From the NCBI GenBank assembly GCA_945910005.1, contig CAMDTW010000344.1, forward strand, positions 129,001-193,000: a DNA stretch of 64,000 nt, given 5' to 3'. A program made the position numbers and the translations under genes. Shown piece by piece: positions 33,100 through 48,200 of the stretch. Within the stretch, counting starts at the first letter, position 1. Every line of letters starts with the position of its first letter. The stretch is from Isoperla grammatica. Lineage: Eukaryota > Arthropoda > Insecta > Plecoptera > Perlodidae. The notes under the pieces were generated by a model. That model did not search any database, was not told where the DNA came from, and worked only from the letters and a program-made list of their open reading frames with translations.

Positions 33100-36000
33100 C
33101 ATAAAAAATAGAAATTGGCTTATTTCAGTCTATCTACCACAAACTTCCAGTTTTAAGAGGAATCTTGCATACGGCCGGGATTCCTAAGGGTTTCAACCAA
33201 AGTTGACAAATCGTTGTTTTAGAGCGTTTCAGGCTCCAATAAGCACAATTTGTCCATTTCGTCACATTTCGATATTTTCTATAGAAGTTACACCCTCCGT
33301 CGAAAAATAAGAATTATAGGTTGCATTCTTCAAGAGTATAATAAAAATGCATAACTTGAGTTTTTTCGTCGTTTTTGGTTGAAATATGCCTAAAAAATAG
33401 AAATTGGCTGATTTCAGTCTATCTACCACAAACTTCCAGTTTTAAGAGGAATCTTGCATACGGCCGGGATTCCTAAGGGTTTCAACCAAAGTTGACAAAT
33501 CGTTGTTTTAGAGCGTTTCAGGCTCCAATAAGCACAATTTGTCCATTTCGTCACATTTCGATAACTTCTATAGAAGTCACACCCTCCGTTGAAAAATAAG
33601 AATTATAGGCTGCATTCTTCAAGAGTATAATAAAAATGCATAAATTGAGTTTTTTCGTCGTTTTTGATTAAAATATGCATAAAATATAGAAATTGGCTGA
33701 TTTTAGTCTATCTACCACAAACTTCCAGTTTACAGAGGAATTTTGCATACGGCTGGGATTCCTAAGGGTTTCAACCAAATTGCACAAATCGTTGTTTAAG
33801 AGCGTTTCAGGCTCCAATAAGCACAATTTGTCCATTTTGTCACATTTCGATAACTTCTATAGAAGTAACACCCTCCGTTGAAAAATAAGAATTATAGGCT
33901 GCATTCTTCAAGAGTATAATGAAAATGCATAAATTGAGTTTTTTCGTCGTTTTTGGTTAAAATATGCATAAAATATAGAAATTAACTGATTTTAGTCTAT
34001 CTACCACAAACTTCCAGTTTTAAGAGGAATCTTGCATACGGCTGGGATTCCTAAGGGTTTCAACCAAATTGCACAAATCGTTGTTTTAGAGCGTTTCAGG
34101 CTCCAATAAGCACAATTTGTCCATTTTGTCACATTTCGATAACTTCTATAGAAGTTACACCCTCCGTCGAAAAATAAGAATTATAGGTTGCATTCTTCAA
34201 GAGTATAATGAAAATGCATAAATTGAGTTTTTTCGTCGTTTTTTGTTAAAATATGCATAAAAAATAGAAATTGGCTGATTTCAGTCTATCTACCACAAAC
34301 TTCCAGTTTTAAGAGGAATCTTGCATACGGCCGGGATTCCTAAGGGTTTCAACCAAAGTTGACAAATCGTTGTTTTAGAGCGTTTCAGGCTCCAATAAGC
34401 ACAATTTGTCCATTTCGTCACATTTCGATAACTTCTATAGAAGTAACACCCTCCGTTGAAAAATAAGAATTATAGGCTGCATTCTTCAAGAGTATAATGA
34501 AAATGCATAAATTGAGTTTTTTCGTCGTTTTTGGTTAAAATATGCATAAAATATAGAAATTGGCTGATTTTAGTCTATCTTCCACAAACTTCCAGTTTTA
34601 AGAGGAATCTTGCATACGGCTGGGATTCCTAAGGGTTTCAACCAAATTGCACAAATCGTTGTTTTAGAGCGTTTCAGGCTCCAATAAGCACAATTTGTCC
34701 ATTTCGTCACATTTCGATAACTTCTATAGAAGTAACACCCTCCGTCGAAAAATAAGAATTATAGGTTGCATTCTTCAAGAGTATAATGAAAATGCATAAA
34801 TTGAGTTTTTTCGTCGTTTTTGGTTAAAATATGCATAAAAAATAGAAATTGGCTTATTTCAGTCTATCTACCACAAACTTCCAGTTTTAAGAGGAATCTT
34901 GCATACGGCCGGGATTCCTAAGGGTTTCAACCAAAGTTGACAAATCGTTGTTTTAGAGCGTTTCAGGCTCCAATAAGCACAATTTGTCCATTTCGTCACA
35001 TTTCGATATTTTCTATAGAAGTTACACCCTCCGTCGAAAAATAAGAATTATAGGTTGCATTCTTCAAGAGTATAATAAAAATGCATAACTTGAGTTTTTT
35101 CGTCGTTTTTGGTTGAAATATGCCTAAAAAATAGAAATTGGCTGATTTCAGTCTATCTACCACAAACTTCCAGTTTTAAGAGGAATCTTGCATACGGCCG
35201 GGATTCCTAAGGGTTTCAACCAAAGTTGACAAATCGTTGTTTTAGAGCGTTTCAGGCTCCAATAAGCACAATTTGTCCATTTCGTCACATTTCGATAACT
35301 TCTATAGAAGTTACACCCTCCGTTGAAAAATAAGAATTATAGGCTGCATTCTTCAAGAGTATAATAAAAATGCATAAATTGAGTTTTTTCGTCGTTTTTG
35401 GTTAAAATATGCATAAAATATAGAAATTGTCTGATTTTAGTCAATCTACCACAAACTTCCAGTTTACAGAGGAATCTTGCATACGGCTGGGATTCCTAAG
35501 GGTTTCAACCAAATTGCACAAATCGTTGTTTAAGAGCGTTTCAGGCTCCAATAAGCACAATTTGTCCATTTCGTCACATTTCGATAACTTCTATAGAAGT
35601 TACACCCTCCGTTGAAAAATAAGAATTATAGGCTGCATTCTTCAAGAGTATAATGAAAATGCATAAATTGAGTTTTTTCGTCGTTTTTGGTTAAAATATG
35701 CATAAAATATAGAAATTGGCTGATTTTAGTCTATCTACCACAAACTTCCAGTTTTAAGAGGAATCTTGCATACGGCTGGGATTCCTAAGGGTTTCAACCA
35801 AATTGCACAAATCGTTGTTTTAGAGCGTTTCAGGCTCCAATAAGCACAATTTGTCCATTTCGTCACATTTCGATAACTTCTATAGAAGTTACACCCTCCG
35901 TCGAAAAATAAGAATTATAGGTTGCATTCTTCAAGAGTATAATGAAAATGCATAAATTGAGTTTTTTCGTCGTTTTTGGTTAAAATATGCATAAAAAATA

Positions 36001-39000
36001 GAAATTGGCTGATTTCAGTCTATCTACCACAAACTTCCAGTTTTAAGAGGAATCTTGCATACGGCCGGGTTTCCTAAGGGTTTCAACCAAAGTTGAAAAT
36101 CGTTGTTTTAGAGCGTTTCAGGCTCCAATAAGCACAATTTGTCCATTTCGTCACATTTCGATAACTTCTATAGAAGTTACACCCTCCGTCGAAAAATAAG
36201 AATTATAGGTTGCATTCTTCAAGAGTATTATAAAAATGCATAAATTGAGTTTTTTCGTCGTTTTTGGTTAAAATATGCATAAAATATAGAAATTGGCTGA
36301 TTTTAGTCTATCTTCCACAAACTTCCAGTTTTAAGAGGAATCTTGCATACGGCTGGGATTCCTAAGGGTTTCAACCAAATTGCACAAATCGTTGTTTTAG
36401 AGCGTTTCAGGCTCCAATAAGCACAATTTGTCCATTTCGTCACATTTCGATAACTTCTATAGAAGTTACACCCTCCGTTGAAAAATAAGAATTATAGGCT
36501 GCATTCTTCAAGAGTATAATAAAAATGCATAAATTGAGTTTTCGTCGTTTTTGGTTAAAATATGCATAAAATATAGAAATTGGCTGATTTTAGTCAATCT
36601 ACCACAAACTTCCAGTTTACAGAGGAATCTTGCATACGGCTGGGATTCCTAAGGGTTTCAACCAAATTGCACAAATCGTTGTTTAAGAGCGTTTCAGGCT
36701 CCAATAAGCACAATTTGTCCATTTCGTCACATTTCGATAACTTCTATAGAAGTTACACCCTCCGTTGAAAAATAAGAATTATAGGCTGCATTCTTCAAGA
36801 GTATAATGAAAATGTATAAATTGAGTTTTTTCGTCGTTTTTGGTTAAAATATGCATAAAATATAGAAATTGGCTGATTTTAGTCTATCTACCACAAACTT
36901 CCAGTTTTAAGAGGAATCTTGCATACGGCTGGGATTCCTAAGGGTTTCAACCAAATTGCACAAATCGTTGTTTTAGAGCGTTTCAGGCTCCAATAAGCAC
37001 AATTTGTCCATTTCGTCACATTTCGATAACTTCTATAGAAGTTACACCCTCCGTCGAAAAATAAGAATTATAGGTTGCATTCTTCAAGAGTATAATGAAA
37101 ATGCATAAATTGAGTTTTTTCGTCGTTTTTTGTTAAAATATGCATAAAAAATAGAAATTGGCTGATTTCAGTCTATCTACCACAAACTTCCAGTTTTAAG
37201 AGGAATCTTGCATACGGCCGGGTTTCCTTAGGGTTTCAACCAAAGTTGAAAATCGTTGTTTTAGAGCGTTTCAGGCTCCAATAAGCACAATTTGTCCATT
37301 TCGTCACATTTCGATAACTTCTATAGAAGTTACACCCTCCGTCGAAAAATAAGAATTATAGGTTGCATTCTTCAAGAGTATAATGAAAATGCATAAATTG
37401 AGTTTTTTCGTCGTTTTTGGTTAAAAAATGCATAAAAAAAAGAAATTGGCTGATTTCAGTCTATCTACCACAAACTTCCAGTTTTAAGAGGAATCTTGCA
37501 TACGGCCGGGATTCCTAAGGGTTTCAACCAAAGTTGACAAATCGTTGTTTTAGAGAGTTTCAGGCTCAAATAAGCACAATTTGTCCATTTCGTCACATTT
37601 CGATAACTTCTATAGAAGTTACACCCTCCGTTGAAAAATAAGAATTATAGGCTGCATTCTTAAAGAGTATAATGAAAATGCATAAATTGAGTTTTTTCGT
37701 CGTTTTTGGTTAAAATATGCATAAAATATAGAAATTGGCTGATTTCAGTCTATCTACCACAAACTTCCAGTTTTAAGAGGAATCTTGCATACGGCCGGGA
37801 TTCCTAAGGGTTTCAACTAAAGTTGACAAATCGTTGTTTTAGAGCGTTTCAGGCTCCAATAAGCACAATTTGTCCATTTCGTCACTTTCGATAACTACTT
37901 TAGAAGTTACACCAACCGTTGAAAAATAATAATGTTAGTGTGCATTCTGAAAGAGTATTATGAAAATGCATAAATTGAGTTTTTTCGTCGTTTTTGGTTA
38001 AAATATGCATAAAAAATAGAAATTGGCTGATTTCAGTCTATCTACCACAAACTTCCAGTTTTAAGAGGAATCTTGCATACGGCCGGGATTCCTAAGGGTT
38101 TCAACCAAAGTTGACAAATCGTTGTTTTAGAGCGTTTCAGGCTCCAATAAGCACAATTTGTCCATTTCGTCACATTTCGATAACTTCTATAGAAGGTAAA
38201 CCCTCCGTTGAAAAATAAGAATTATAGGCTGCATTCTTCAAGAGTATAATGAAAATGCATAAATTGAGTTTTTTCGTCGTTTTTGGTTAAAATATGCATA
38301 AAATATAGAAATTAGCTGATTTTAGTCTATCTACCACAAACTTCCAGTTTTAAGAGGAATCTTGCATACGGCTGGGATTCCTAAGGGTTTCAACCAAATT
38401 GCACAAATCGTTGTTTTAGAGCGTTTCAGGCTCCAATAAGCACAATTTGTCCATTTCGTCACATTTCGATAACTTCTATAGAAGTTACACCCTCCGTCGA
38501 AAAATAAGAATTATAGGTTGCATTCTTCAAGAGTATAATGAAAATGCATAAATTGAGTTTTTTCGTCGTTTTTGGTTAAAATATGCATAAAAAATAGAAA
38601 TTGGCTGATTTCAGTCTATCTACCACAAACTTCCAGTTTTAAGAGGAATCTTGCATACGGCCGGGATTCCTAAGGGTTTCAACCAAAGTTGACAAATCGT
38701 TGTTTTAGAGCGTTTCAGGCTCCAATAAGCACAATTTGTCCATTTCGTCACATTTCGATAACTTCTATAGAAGTTACACCCTCCGTCGAAAAATAAGAAT
38801 TATAGGTTGCATTCTTCAAGAGTATAATGAAAATGCATAAATTGAGTTTTTTCGTCGTTTTTGGTTAAAATATGCATAAAAAATAGAAATTGGCTGATTT
38901 CAGTCTATCTACCACAAACTTCCAGTTTTAAGAGGAATCTTGCATACGGCCGGGATTCCTAAGGGTTTCAACCAAAGTTGACAAATCGTTGTTTCAGAGA

Positions 39001-42000
39001 GTTTCAGGCTCAAATAAGCACAATTTGTCCATTTCGTCACATTTCGATAACTTCTATAGAAGTTACACCCTCCGTTGAAAAATAAGAATTATAGGCTGCA
39101 TTCTTCAAGAGTATAATGAAAATGCATAAATTGAGTTTTTTTGTCGTTTTTGGTTAAAATATGCATAAAATTTAGAAATTGGCTTATTTCAGTCTATCTA
39201 CCACAAACTTCCAGTTTTAAGAGGAATCTTGCATACGGCCGGGATTCCTAAGGGTTTCAACCAAAGTTGACAAATCGTTGTTTTAGAGCGTTTCAGGCTC
39301 CAATAAGCACAATTTGTCCATTTCGTCACATTTCGATATTTTCTATAGAAGTTACACCCTCCGTCGAAAAATAAGAATTATAGGTTGCATTCTTCAAGAG
39401 TATAATAAAAATGCATAACTTGAGTTTTTTCGTCGTTTTTGGTTGAAATATGCCTAAAAAATAGAAATTGGCTGATTTCAGTCTATCTACCACAAACTTC
39501 CAGTTTTAAGAGGAATCTTGCATACGGCCGGGATTCCTAAGGGTTTCAACCAAAGTTGACAAATCGTTGTTTTAGAGCGTTTCAGGCTCCAATAAGCACA
39601 ATTTGTCCATTTCGTCACATTTCGATAACTTCTATAGAAGTAACACCCTCCGTTGAAAAATAAGAATTATAGGCTGCATTCTTCAAGAGTATAATAAAAA
39701 TGCATAAATTGAGTTTTTTCGTCGTTTTTGGTTAAAATATGCATAAAATATAGAAATTGGCTGATTTTAGTCTATCTACCACAAACTTCCAGTTTACAGA
39801 GGAATCTTGCATACGGCTGGGATTCCTAAGGGTTTCAACCAAATTGCACAAATCGTTGTTTAAGAGCGTTTCAGGCTCCAATAAGCACAATTTGTCCATT
39901 TCGTCACATTTCGATATTTTCTATAGAAGTTACACCCTCCGTTGAAAAATAAGAATTATAGGCTGCATTCTTCAAGAGTATAATGAAAATGCATAAATTG
40001 AGTTTTTTCGTCGTTTTTGGTTAAAATATGCATAAAATATAGAAATTGGCTGATTTTAGTCTATCTACCACAAACTTCCAGTTTTAAGAGGAATCTTGCA
40101 TACGGCTGGGATTCCTAAGGGTTTCAACCAAATTGCACAAATCGTTGTTTTAGAGCGTTTCAGGCTCCAATAAGCACAATTTGTCCATTTCGTCACATTT
40201 CGATAACTTCTATAGAAGTTACACCCTCCGTCGAAAAATAAGAATTATAGGTTGCATTCTTCAAGAGTATAATGAAAATGCATAATTTGAGTTTTTTCGT
40301 CGTTTTTTGTTAAAATATGCATAAAAAATAGAAATTGGCTGATTTCAGTCTATCTACCACAAACTTCCAGTTTTAAGAGGAATCTTGCATACGGCCGGGA
40401 TTCCTAAGGGTTTCAACCAAAGTTGACAAATCGTTGTTTTAGAGCGTTTCAGGCTCCAATAAGCACAATATGTCCATTTCGTCACATTTCGATAACTTCT
40501 ATAGAAGTTACACCCTCCGTTGAAAAATAAGAATTATAGGCTGCATTCTTCAAGAGTATAATGAAAATGCATAAATTGAGTTTTTTCGTCGTTTTTGGTT
40601 AAAATATGCATAAAATATAGAAATTGGCTGATTTTAGTCTATCTTCCACAAACTTCCATTTTTAGGAGGAATCTTGCATACGGCCGGGATTCCTAAGGGT
40701 TTCAACCAAATTGCACAAATCGTTGTTTTAGAGCGTTTCAGGCTCCAATAAGCACAATTTGTCCATTTCGTCACATTTCGATAACTTCTATAGAAGTTAC
40801 ACCCTCCGTCGAAAAATAAGAATTATAGGTTGCATTCTTCAAGAGTATAATGAAAATGCATAAATTGAGTTTTTTCGTCGTTTTTGGTTAAAATATGCAT
40901 AAAAAATAGAAATTGGCTTATTTCAGTCTATCTACCACAAACTTCCAGTTTTAAGAGGAATCTTGCATACGCCCGGGATTCCTAAGGGTTTCAACCAAAG
41001 TTGACAAATCGTTGTTTTAGAGCGTTTCAGGCTCCAATAAGCACAATTTGTCCATTTCGTCACATTTCGATATTTTCTATAGAAGTTACACCCTCCGTCG
41101 AAAAATAAGAATTATAGGTTGCATTCTTCAAGAGTATAATAAAAATGCATAACTTGAGTTTTTTCGTCGTTTTTGGTTGAAATATGCCTAAAAAATAGAA
41201 ATTGGCTGATTTCAGTCTATCTACCACAAACTTCCAGTTTTAAGAGGAATCTTGCATACGGCCGGGATTCCTAAGGGTTTCAACCAAAGTTGACAAATCG
41301 TTGTTTTAGAGCGTTTCAGGCTCCAATAAGCACAATTTGTCCATTTCGTCACATTTCGATAACTTCTATAGAAGTTACACCCTCCGTTGAAAAATAAGAA
41401 TTATAGGCTGCATTCTTCAAGAGTATAATAAAAATGCATAAATTGAGTTTTTTCGTCGTTTTTGGTTAAAATATGCATAAAATATAGAAATTGGCTGATT
41501 TTAGTCAATCTACCACAAACTTCCAGTTTACAGAGGAATCTTGCATACGGCTGGGATTCCTAAGGGTTTCAACCAAATGGCACAAATCGTTGTTTAAGAG
41601 CGTTTCAGGCTCCAATAAGCACAATTTGTCCATTTCGTCACATTTCGATAACTTCTATAGAAGTTACACCCTCCGTTGAAAAATAAGAATTATAGGCTGC
41701 ATTCTTCAAGAGTATAATGAAAATGCATAAATTGAGTTTTTTCGTCGTTTTTGGTTAAAATATGCATAAAATATAGAAATTGGCTGATTTTAGTCTATCT
41801 ACCACAAACTTCCAGTTTTAAGAGGAATCTTGCATACGGCTGGGATTCCTAAGGGTTTCAACCAAATTGCACAAATCGTTGTTTTAGAGCGTTTCAGGCT
41901 CCAATAAGCACAATTTGTCCATTTCGTCACATTTCGATAACTTCTATAGAAGTTACACCCTCCGTCGAAAAATAAGAATTATAGGTTGCATTCTTCAAGA

Positions 42001-45000
42001 GTATAATGAAAATGCATAAATTGAGTTTTTTCGTCGTTTTTTGTTAAAATATGCATAAAAAATAGAAATTGGCTGATTTCAGTCTATCTACCACAAACTT
42101 CCAGTTTTAAGAGGAATCTTGCATACGGCCGGGTTTCCTAAGGGTTTCAACCAAAGTTGAAAATCGTTGTTTTAGAGCGTTTCAGGCTCCAATAAGCACA
42201 ATTTGTCCATTTCGTCACATTTCGATAACTTCTATAGAAGTTACACCCTCCGTCGAAAAATAAGAATTATAGGTTGCATTCTTCAAGAGTATAATGAAAA
42301 TGCATAAATTGAGTTTTTTCGTCGTTTTTGGTTAAAATATGCATAAAATATAGAAATTGGCTGATTTTAGTCTATCTTCCACAAACTTCCAGTTTTAAGA
42401 GGAATCTTGCATACGGCTGGGATTCCTAAGGGTTTCAACCAAATTGCACAAATCGTTGTTTTAGAGCGTTTCAGGCTCCAATAAGCACAATTTGTCCATT
42501 TCGTCACATTTCGATAACTTCTATAGAAGTTACACCCTCCGTTGAAAAATAAGAATTATAGGCTGCATTCTTCAAGAGTATAATAAAAATGCATAAATTG
42601 AGTTTTTTCGTCGTTTTTGGTTAAAATATGCATAAAATATAGAAATTGGCTGATTTTAGTCAATCTACCACAAACTTCCAGTTTACAGAGGAATCTTGCA
42701 TACGGCTGGGATTCCTAAGGGTTTCAACCAAATTGCACAAATCGTTGTTTAAGAGCGTTTCAGGCTCCAATAAGCACAATTTGTCCATTTCGTCACATTT
42801 CGATAACTTCTATAGAAGTTACACCCTCCGTTGAAAAATAAGAATTATAGGCTGCATTCTTCAAGAGTATAATGAAAATGCATAAATTGAGTTTTTTCGT
42901 CGTTTTTGGTTAAAATATGCATAAAATATAGAAATTGGCTGATTTTAGTCTATCTACCACAAACTTCCAGTTTTAAGAGGAATCTTGCATACGGCTGGGA
43001 TTCCTAAGGGTTTCAACCAAATTGCACAAATCGTTGTTTTAGAGCGTTTCAGGCTCCAATAAGCACAATTTGTCCATTTCGTCACATTTCGATAACTTCT
43101 ATAGAAGTTACACCCTCCGTCGAAAAATAAGAATTATAGGTTGCATTCTTCAAGAGTATAATGAAAATGCATAAATTGAGTTTTTTCGTCGTTTTTTGTT
43201 AAAATATGCATAAAAAATAGAAATTGGCTGATTTCAGTCTATCTACCACAAACTTCCAGTTTTAAGAGGAATCTTGCATACGGCCGGGTTTCCTAAGGGT
43301 TTCAACCAAAGTTGAAAATCGTTGTTTTAAGGCGTTTCAGGCTCCAATAAGCACAATTTGTCCATTTCGTCACATTTCGATAACTTCTATAGAAGTTACA
43401 CCCTCCGTAGAAAAATAAGAATTATAGGTTGCATTCTTCAAGAGTATAATGAAAATGCATAAATTGAGTTTTTTCGTCGTTTTTGGTTAAAATATGCATA
43501 AAAAATAGAAATTGGCTGATTTCAGTCTATCTACCACAAACTTCCAGTTTAAAGAGGAACCTTGCATACGGCCGGGATTCGTAAGGGTTTCAACCAAAGT
43601 TGACAAATCGTTGTTTTAGAGAGTTTCAGGCTCAAATAAGCACAATTTGTCCATTTCGTCACATTTCGATAACTTCTATAGAAGTTACACCCTCCGTTGA
43701 AAAATAAAAATTATAGGCTGCATTCTTCAAGAGTATAATGAAAATGCATAAATTGAGTTTTTTCGTCGTTTTTGGTTAAAATATGCATAAAATATAGAAA
43801 TTGGCTGATTTCAGTCTATCTACCACAAACTTCCAGTTTTAAGAGGAATCTTGCATACGGCCGGGATTCCTAAGGGTTTCAACTAAAGTTGACAAATCGT
43901 TGTTTTAGAGCGTTTCAGGCTCCAATAAGCACAATTTGTCCATTTCGTCACGTTTCGATAACTACTTTAGAAGTTACACCAACCGTTGAAAAATAATAAT
44001 GTTAGTGTGCATTCTGAAAGAGTATTATGAAAATGCATAAATTGAGTTTTTTCGTCGTTTTTGGATAAAATATGCATAAAAAATAGAAATTGGCTGATTT
44101 CAGTCTATCTACCACAAACTTCCAGTTTTAAGAGGAATCTTGCATACGGCCGGGATTCCTAAGGGTTTCAACCAAAGTTGACAAATCGTTGTTTTAGAGC
44201 GTTTCAGGCTCCAATAAGCACAATTTGTCCATTTCGTCACATTTCGATAACTTCTATAGAAGGTAAACCCTCCGTTGAAAAATAAGAATAATAGGCTGCA
44301 TTCTTCAAGAGTATAATGAAAATGCATAAATTGAGTTTTTTCGTCGTTTTTGGTAAAAATATGCATAAAATATAGAAATTGGCTGATTTTAGTCTATCTA
44401 CCACAAACTTCCAGTTTTAAGAGGAATCTTGCATACGGCTGGGATTCCTAAGGGTTTCAACCAAATTGCACAAATCGTTGTTTTAGAGCGTTTCAGGCTC
44501 CAATAAGCACAATTTGTCCATTTCGTCACATTTCGATAACTTCTATAGAAGTTACACCCTCCGTCGAAAAATAAGAATTATAGGTTGCATTCTTCAAGAG
44601 TATAATGAAAATGCATAAATTGAGTTTTTTCGTCGTTTTTGGTTAAAATATGCATAAAAAATAGAAATTGGCTGATTTCAGTCTATCTACCACAAACTTC
44701 CAGTTTTAAGAGGAATCTTGCTTACGGCCGGGATTCCTAAGGGTTTCAACCAAAGTTGACAAATCGTTGTTTTAGAGCGTTTCAGGCTCCAATAAGCACA
44801 ATTTGTCCATTTCGTCACATTTCGATAACTTCTATAGAAGTTACACCCTCCGTCGAAAAATAAGAATTATAGGTTGCATTCTTCAAGAGTATAATGAAAA
44901 TGCATAAATTGAGTTTTTTCGTCGTTTTTGGTTAAAATATGCATAAAAAATAGAAATTGGCTGATTTCAGTCTATCTACCACAAACTTCCAGTTTTAAGA

Positions 45001-45200
45001 GGAATCTTGCATACGGCCGGGATTCCTAAGGGTTTCAACCAAAGTTGACAAATCGTTGTTTTAGAGAGTTTCAGGCTCAAATAAGCACAATTTGTCCATT
45101 TCGTCACATTTCGATAACTTCTATAGAAGTTACACCCTCCGTTGAAAAATAAGAATTATAGGCTGCATTCTTCAAGAGTATAATGAAAATGCATAAATTG
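33100..45200. repeat. Higher-order repeat: two copies of a 21-monomer unit of about 6.07 kb
   Basis: Private variants recur at 6064-6067 bp. GGCTTATTTCAG is near 33118 and 39182; the CAGTTTACAGAGG monomers at 33693, 35427 and 36580 match those at 39757, 41491 and 42646; AGGTAAACCC is at 38194 and 44261. Boundaries are approximate. Confidence 0.75.
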
Positions 45201-48200
45201 AGTTTTTTCGTCGTTTTTGGTTAAAATATGCATAAAATATAGAAATTGGCTGATTTCAGTCTATCTACCACAAACTTCCAGTTTTAAGAGGAATCTTGCA
45301 TACGGCCGGGATTCCTAAGGGTTTCATTTAAAGTTGACAAATCGTTGTTTTAGAGCGTTTCAGGCTCCAATAAGCACAATTTGTCCATTTCGTCACGTTT
45401 CGATAACTACTTTAGAAGTTACACCAACCGTTGAAAAATAATAATGTTAGTGTGCATTCTGAAAGAGTATTAAGAAAATGCATAAATTGAGTTTTTTCGT
45501 CGTTTTTGGTTAAAATATGCATACAAAATAGAAATTGGCTGATTTCAGTCTATCTACCACAAACTTCCAGTTTTAAGAGGAATCTTGCATACGGCCGGGA
45601 TTCCTAAGGGTTTCAACCAAAGTTGACAAATCGTTGTTTAAGAGCGTTTCAGGCTCCAATAAGCACAATTTGTCCATTTCGTCACATTTCGATTACTTCT
45701 ATAGAAGGTAAACCCTCCGTTGAAAAATAAGAATTATAGGCTGCATTCTTCAAGAGTATAATGAAAATGCATAAATTGAGTTTTTTCGTCGTTTTTGGTT
45801 AAAATATGCATAAAATATAGAAATTGGCTGATTTTAGTCTATCTACCACAAACTTCCAGTTTTAAGAGGAATCTTGCATACGGCTGGGATTCCTAAGGGT
45901 TTCAAACAAATTGCACAAATCGTTGTTTTAGAGCGTTTCAGGCTCCAATAAGCACAATTTGTCCATTTCGTCACATTTCGATAACTTCTATAGAAGTTAC
46001 ACCCTCCGTCGAAAAATAAGAATTATAGGTTGCATTCTTCAAGAGTATAATGAAAATGCATAAATTGAGTTTTTTCGTCGTTTTTGGTTAAAATATGCAT
46101 AAAAAATAGAAATTGGCTGATTTCAGTCTATCTACCACAAACTTCCAGTTTTAAGAGGAATCTTGCATACGGCCGGGATTCCTAAGGGTTTCAACCAAAG
46201 TTGACAAATCGTTGTTTTAGAGCGTTTCAGGCTCCAATAAGCACAATTTGTCCATTTCGTCACATTTCGATAACTTCTATAGAAGTTACACCCTCCGTCG
46301 AAAAATAAGAATTATAGGTTGCATTCTTCAAGAGTATAATGAAAATGCATAAATTGAGTTTTTTCGTCGTTTTTGGTTAAAATATGCATAAAAAATAGAA
46401 ATTGGCTGATTTCAGTCTATCTACCACAAACTTCCAGTTTTAAGAGGAATCTTGCATACGGCCGGGATTCCTAAGGGTTTCAACCAAAGTTGACAAATCG
46501 TTGTTTTAGAGCGTTTCAGGCTCCAATAAGCACAATTTGTCCATTTCGTCACATTTCGATAACTTCTATAGAAGTTACACCCTCCGTTGAAAAATAAGAA
46601 TTATAGGCTGCATTCTTCAAGAGTATAATGAAAATGCATAAATTGAGTTTTTTCGTCGTTTTTGGTTAAAATATGCAGAAAATATAGAAATTGGCTGATT
46701 TTAGTCTATCTTCCACAAACTTCCAGTTTTAAGAGGAATCTTGCATACGGCTGGGATTCCTAAGGGTTTCAACCAAATTGCACAAATCGTTGTTTAAGAG
46801 CGTTTCAGGCTCCAATAAGCACAATTTGTCCATTTCGTCACATTTCGATAACTTCTATAGAAGTTACACCCTCCGTCGAAAAATAAGAATTATAGGTTGC
46901 ATTCTTCAAGAGTATAATGAAAATGCATAAATTGAGTTTTTTCGTCGTTTTTGGTTAAAATATGCATAAAATATAGAAATTGGCTGATTTTAGTCTATCT
47001 TCCACAAACTTCCAGTTTTAAGAGGAATCTTGCATACGGCTGGGATTCCTAAGGGTTTCAACCAAATTGCACAAATCGTTGTTTTAGAGCGTTTTAGGCT
47101 CCAATAAGCACAATTTGTCCATTTCGTCACATTTCGATAACTTCTATAGAAGTTACACCCTCCGTTGAAAAATAAGAATTATAGGCTGCATTCTTCAAGA
47201 GTATAATAAAAATGCATAAATTGAGTTTTTTCGTCGTTTTTGGTTAAAATATGCATAAAATATAGAAATTGGCTGATTTTAGTCAATCTACCACAAACTT
47301 CCAGTTTACGGAGGAATCTTGCATACGGCTGGGATTCCTAAGGGTTTCAACCAAATTGCACAAATCGTTGTTTAAGAGCGTTTCAGGCTCCAATAAGCAC
47401 AATTTGTCCATTTCGTCACATTTCGATAACTTCTATAGAAGTTACACCCTCCGTTGAAAAATAAGAATTATAGGCTGCATTCTTCAAGAGTATAATGAAA
47501 ATGCATAAATTGAGTTTTTTCGTCGTTTTTGGTTAAAATATGCATAAAATATAGAAATTGGCTGATTTTAGTCTATCTACCACAAACTTCCAGTTTTAAG
47601 AGGAATCTTGCATACGGCTAGGATTCCTAAGGGTTTCAACCAAATTGCACAAATCGTTGTTTTAGAGCGTTTCAGGCTCCAATAAGCACAATTTGTCCAT
47701 TTCGTCACATTTCGATAACTTCTATAGAAGTTACACCCTCCGTCGAAAAATAAGAATTATAGGTTGCATTCTTCAAGAGTATAATGAAAATGCATAAATT
47801 GAGTTTTTTCGTCGTTTTTTGTTAAAATATGCATAAAAAATAGAAATTGGCTGATTTCAGTCTATCTACCACAAACTTCCAGTTTTAAGAGGAATCTTGC
47901 ATACGGCCGGGTTTCCTAAGGGTTTCAACCAAAGTTGAAAATCGTTGTTTTAGAGCGTTTCAGGCTCCAATAAGCACAATTTGTCCATTTCGTCACATTT
48001 CGATAACTTCTATAGAAGTTACACCCTCCGTCGAAAAATAAGAATTATAGGTTGCATTCTTCAAGAGTATAATGAAAATGCATAAATTGAGTTTTTTCGT
48101 CGTTTTTGGTTAAAATATGCATAAAAAATAGAAATTGGCTGATTTCAGTCTATCTACCACAAACTTCCAGTTTTAAGAGGAATCTTGCATACGGCCGGGA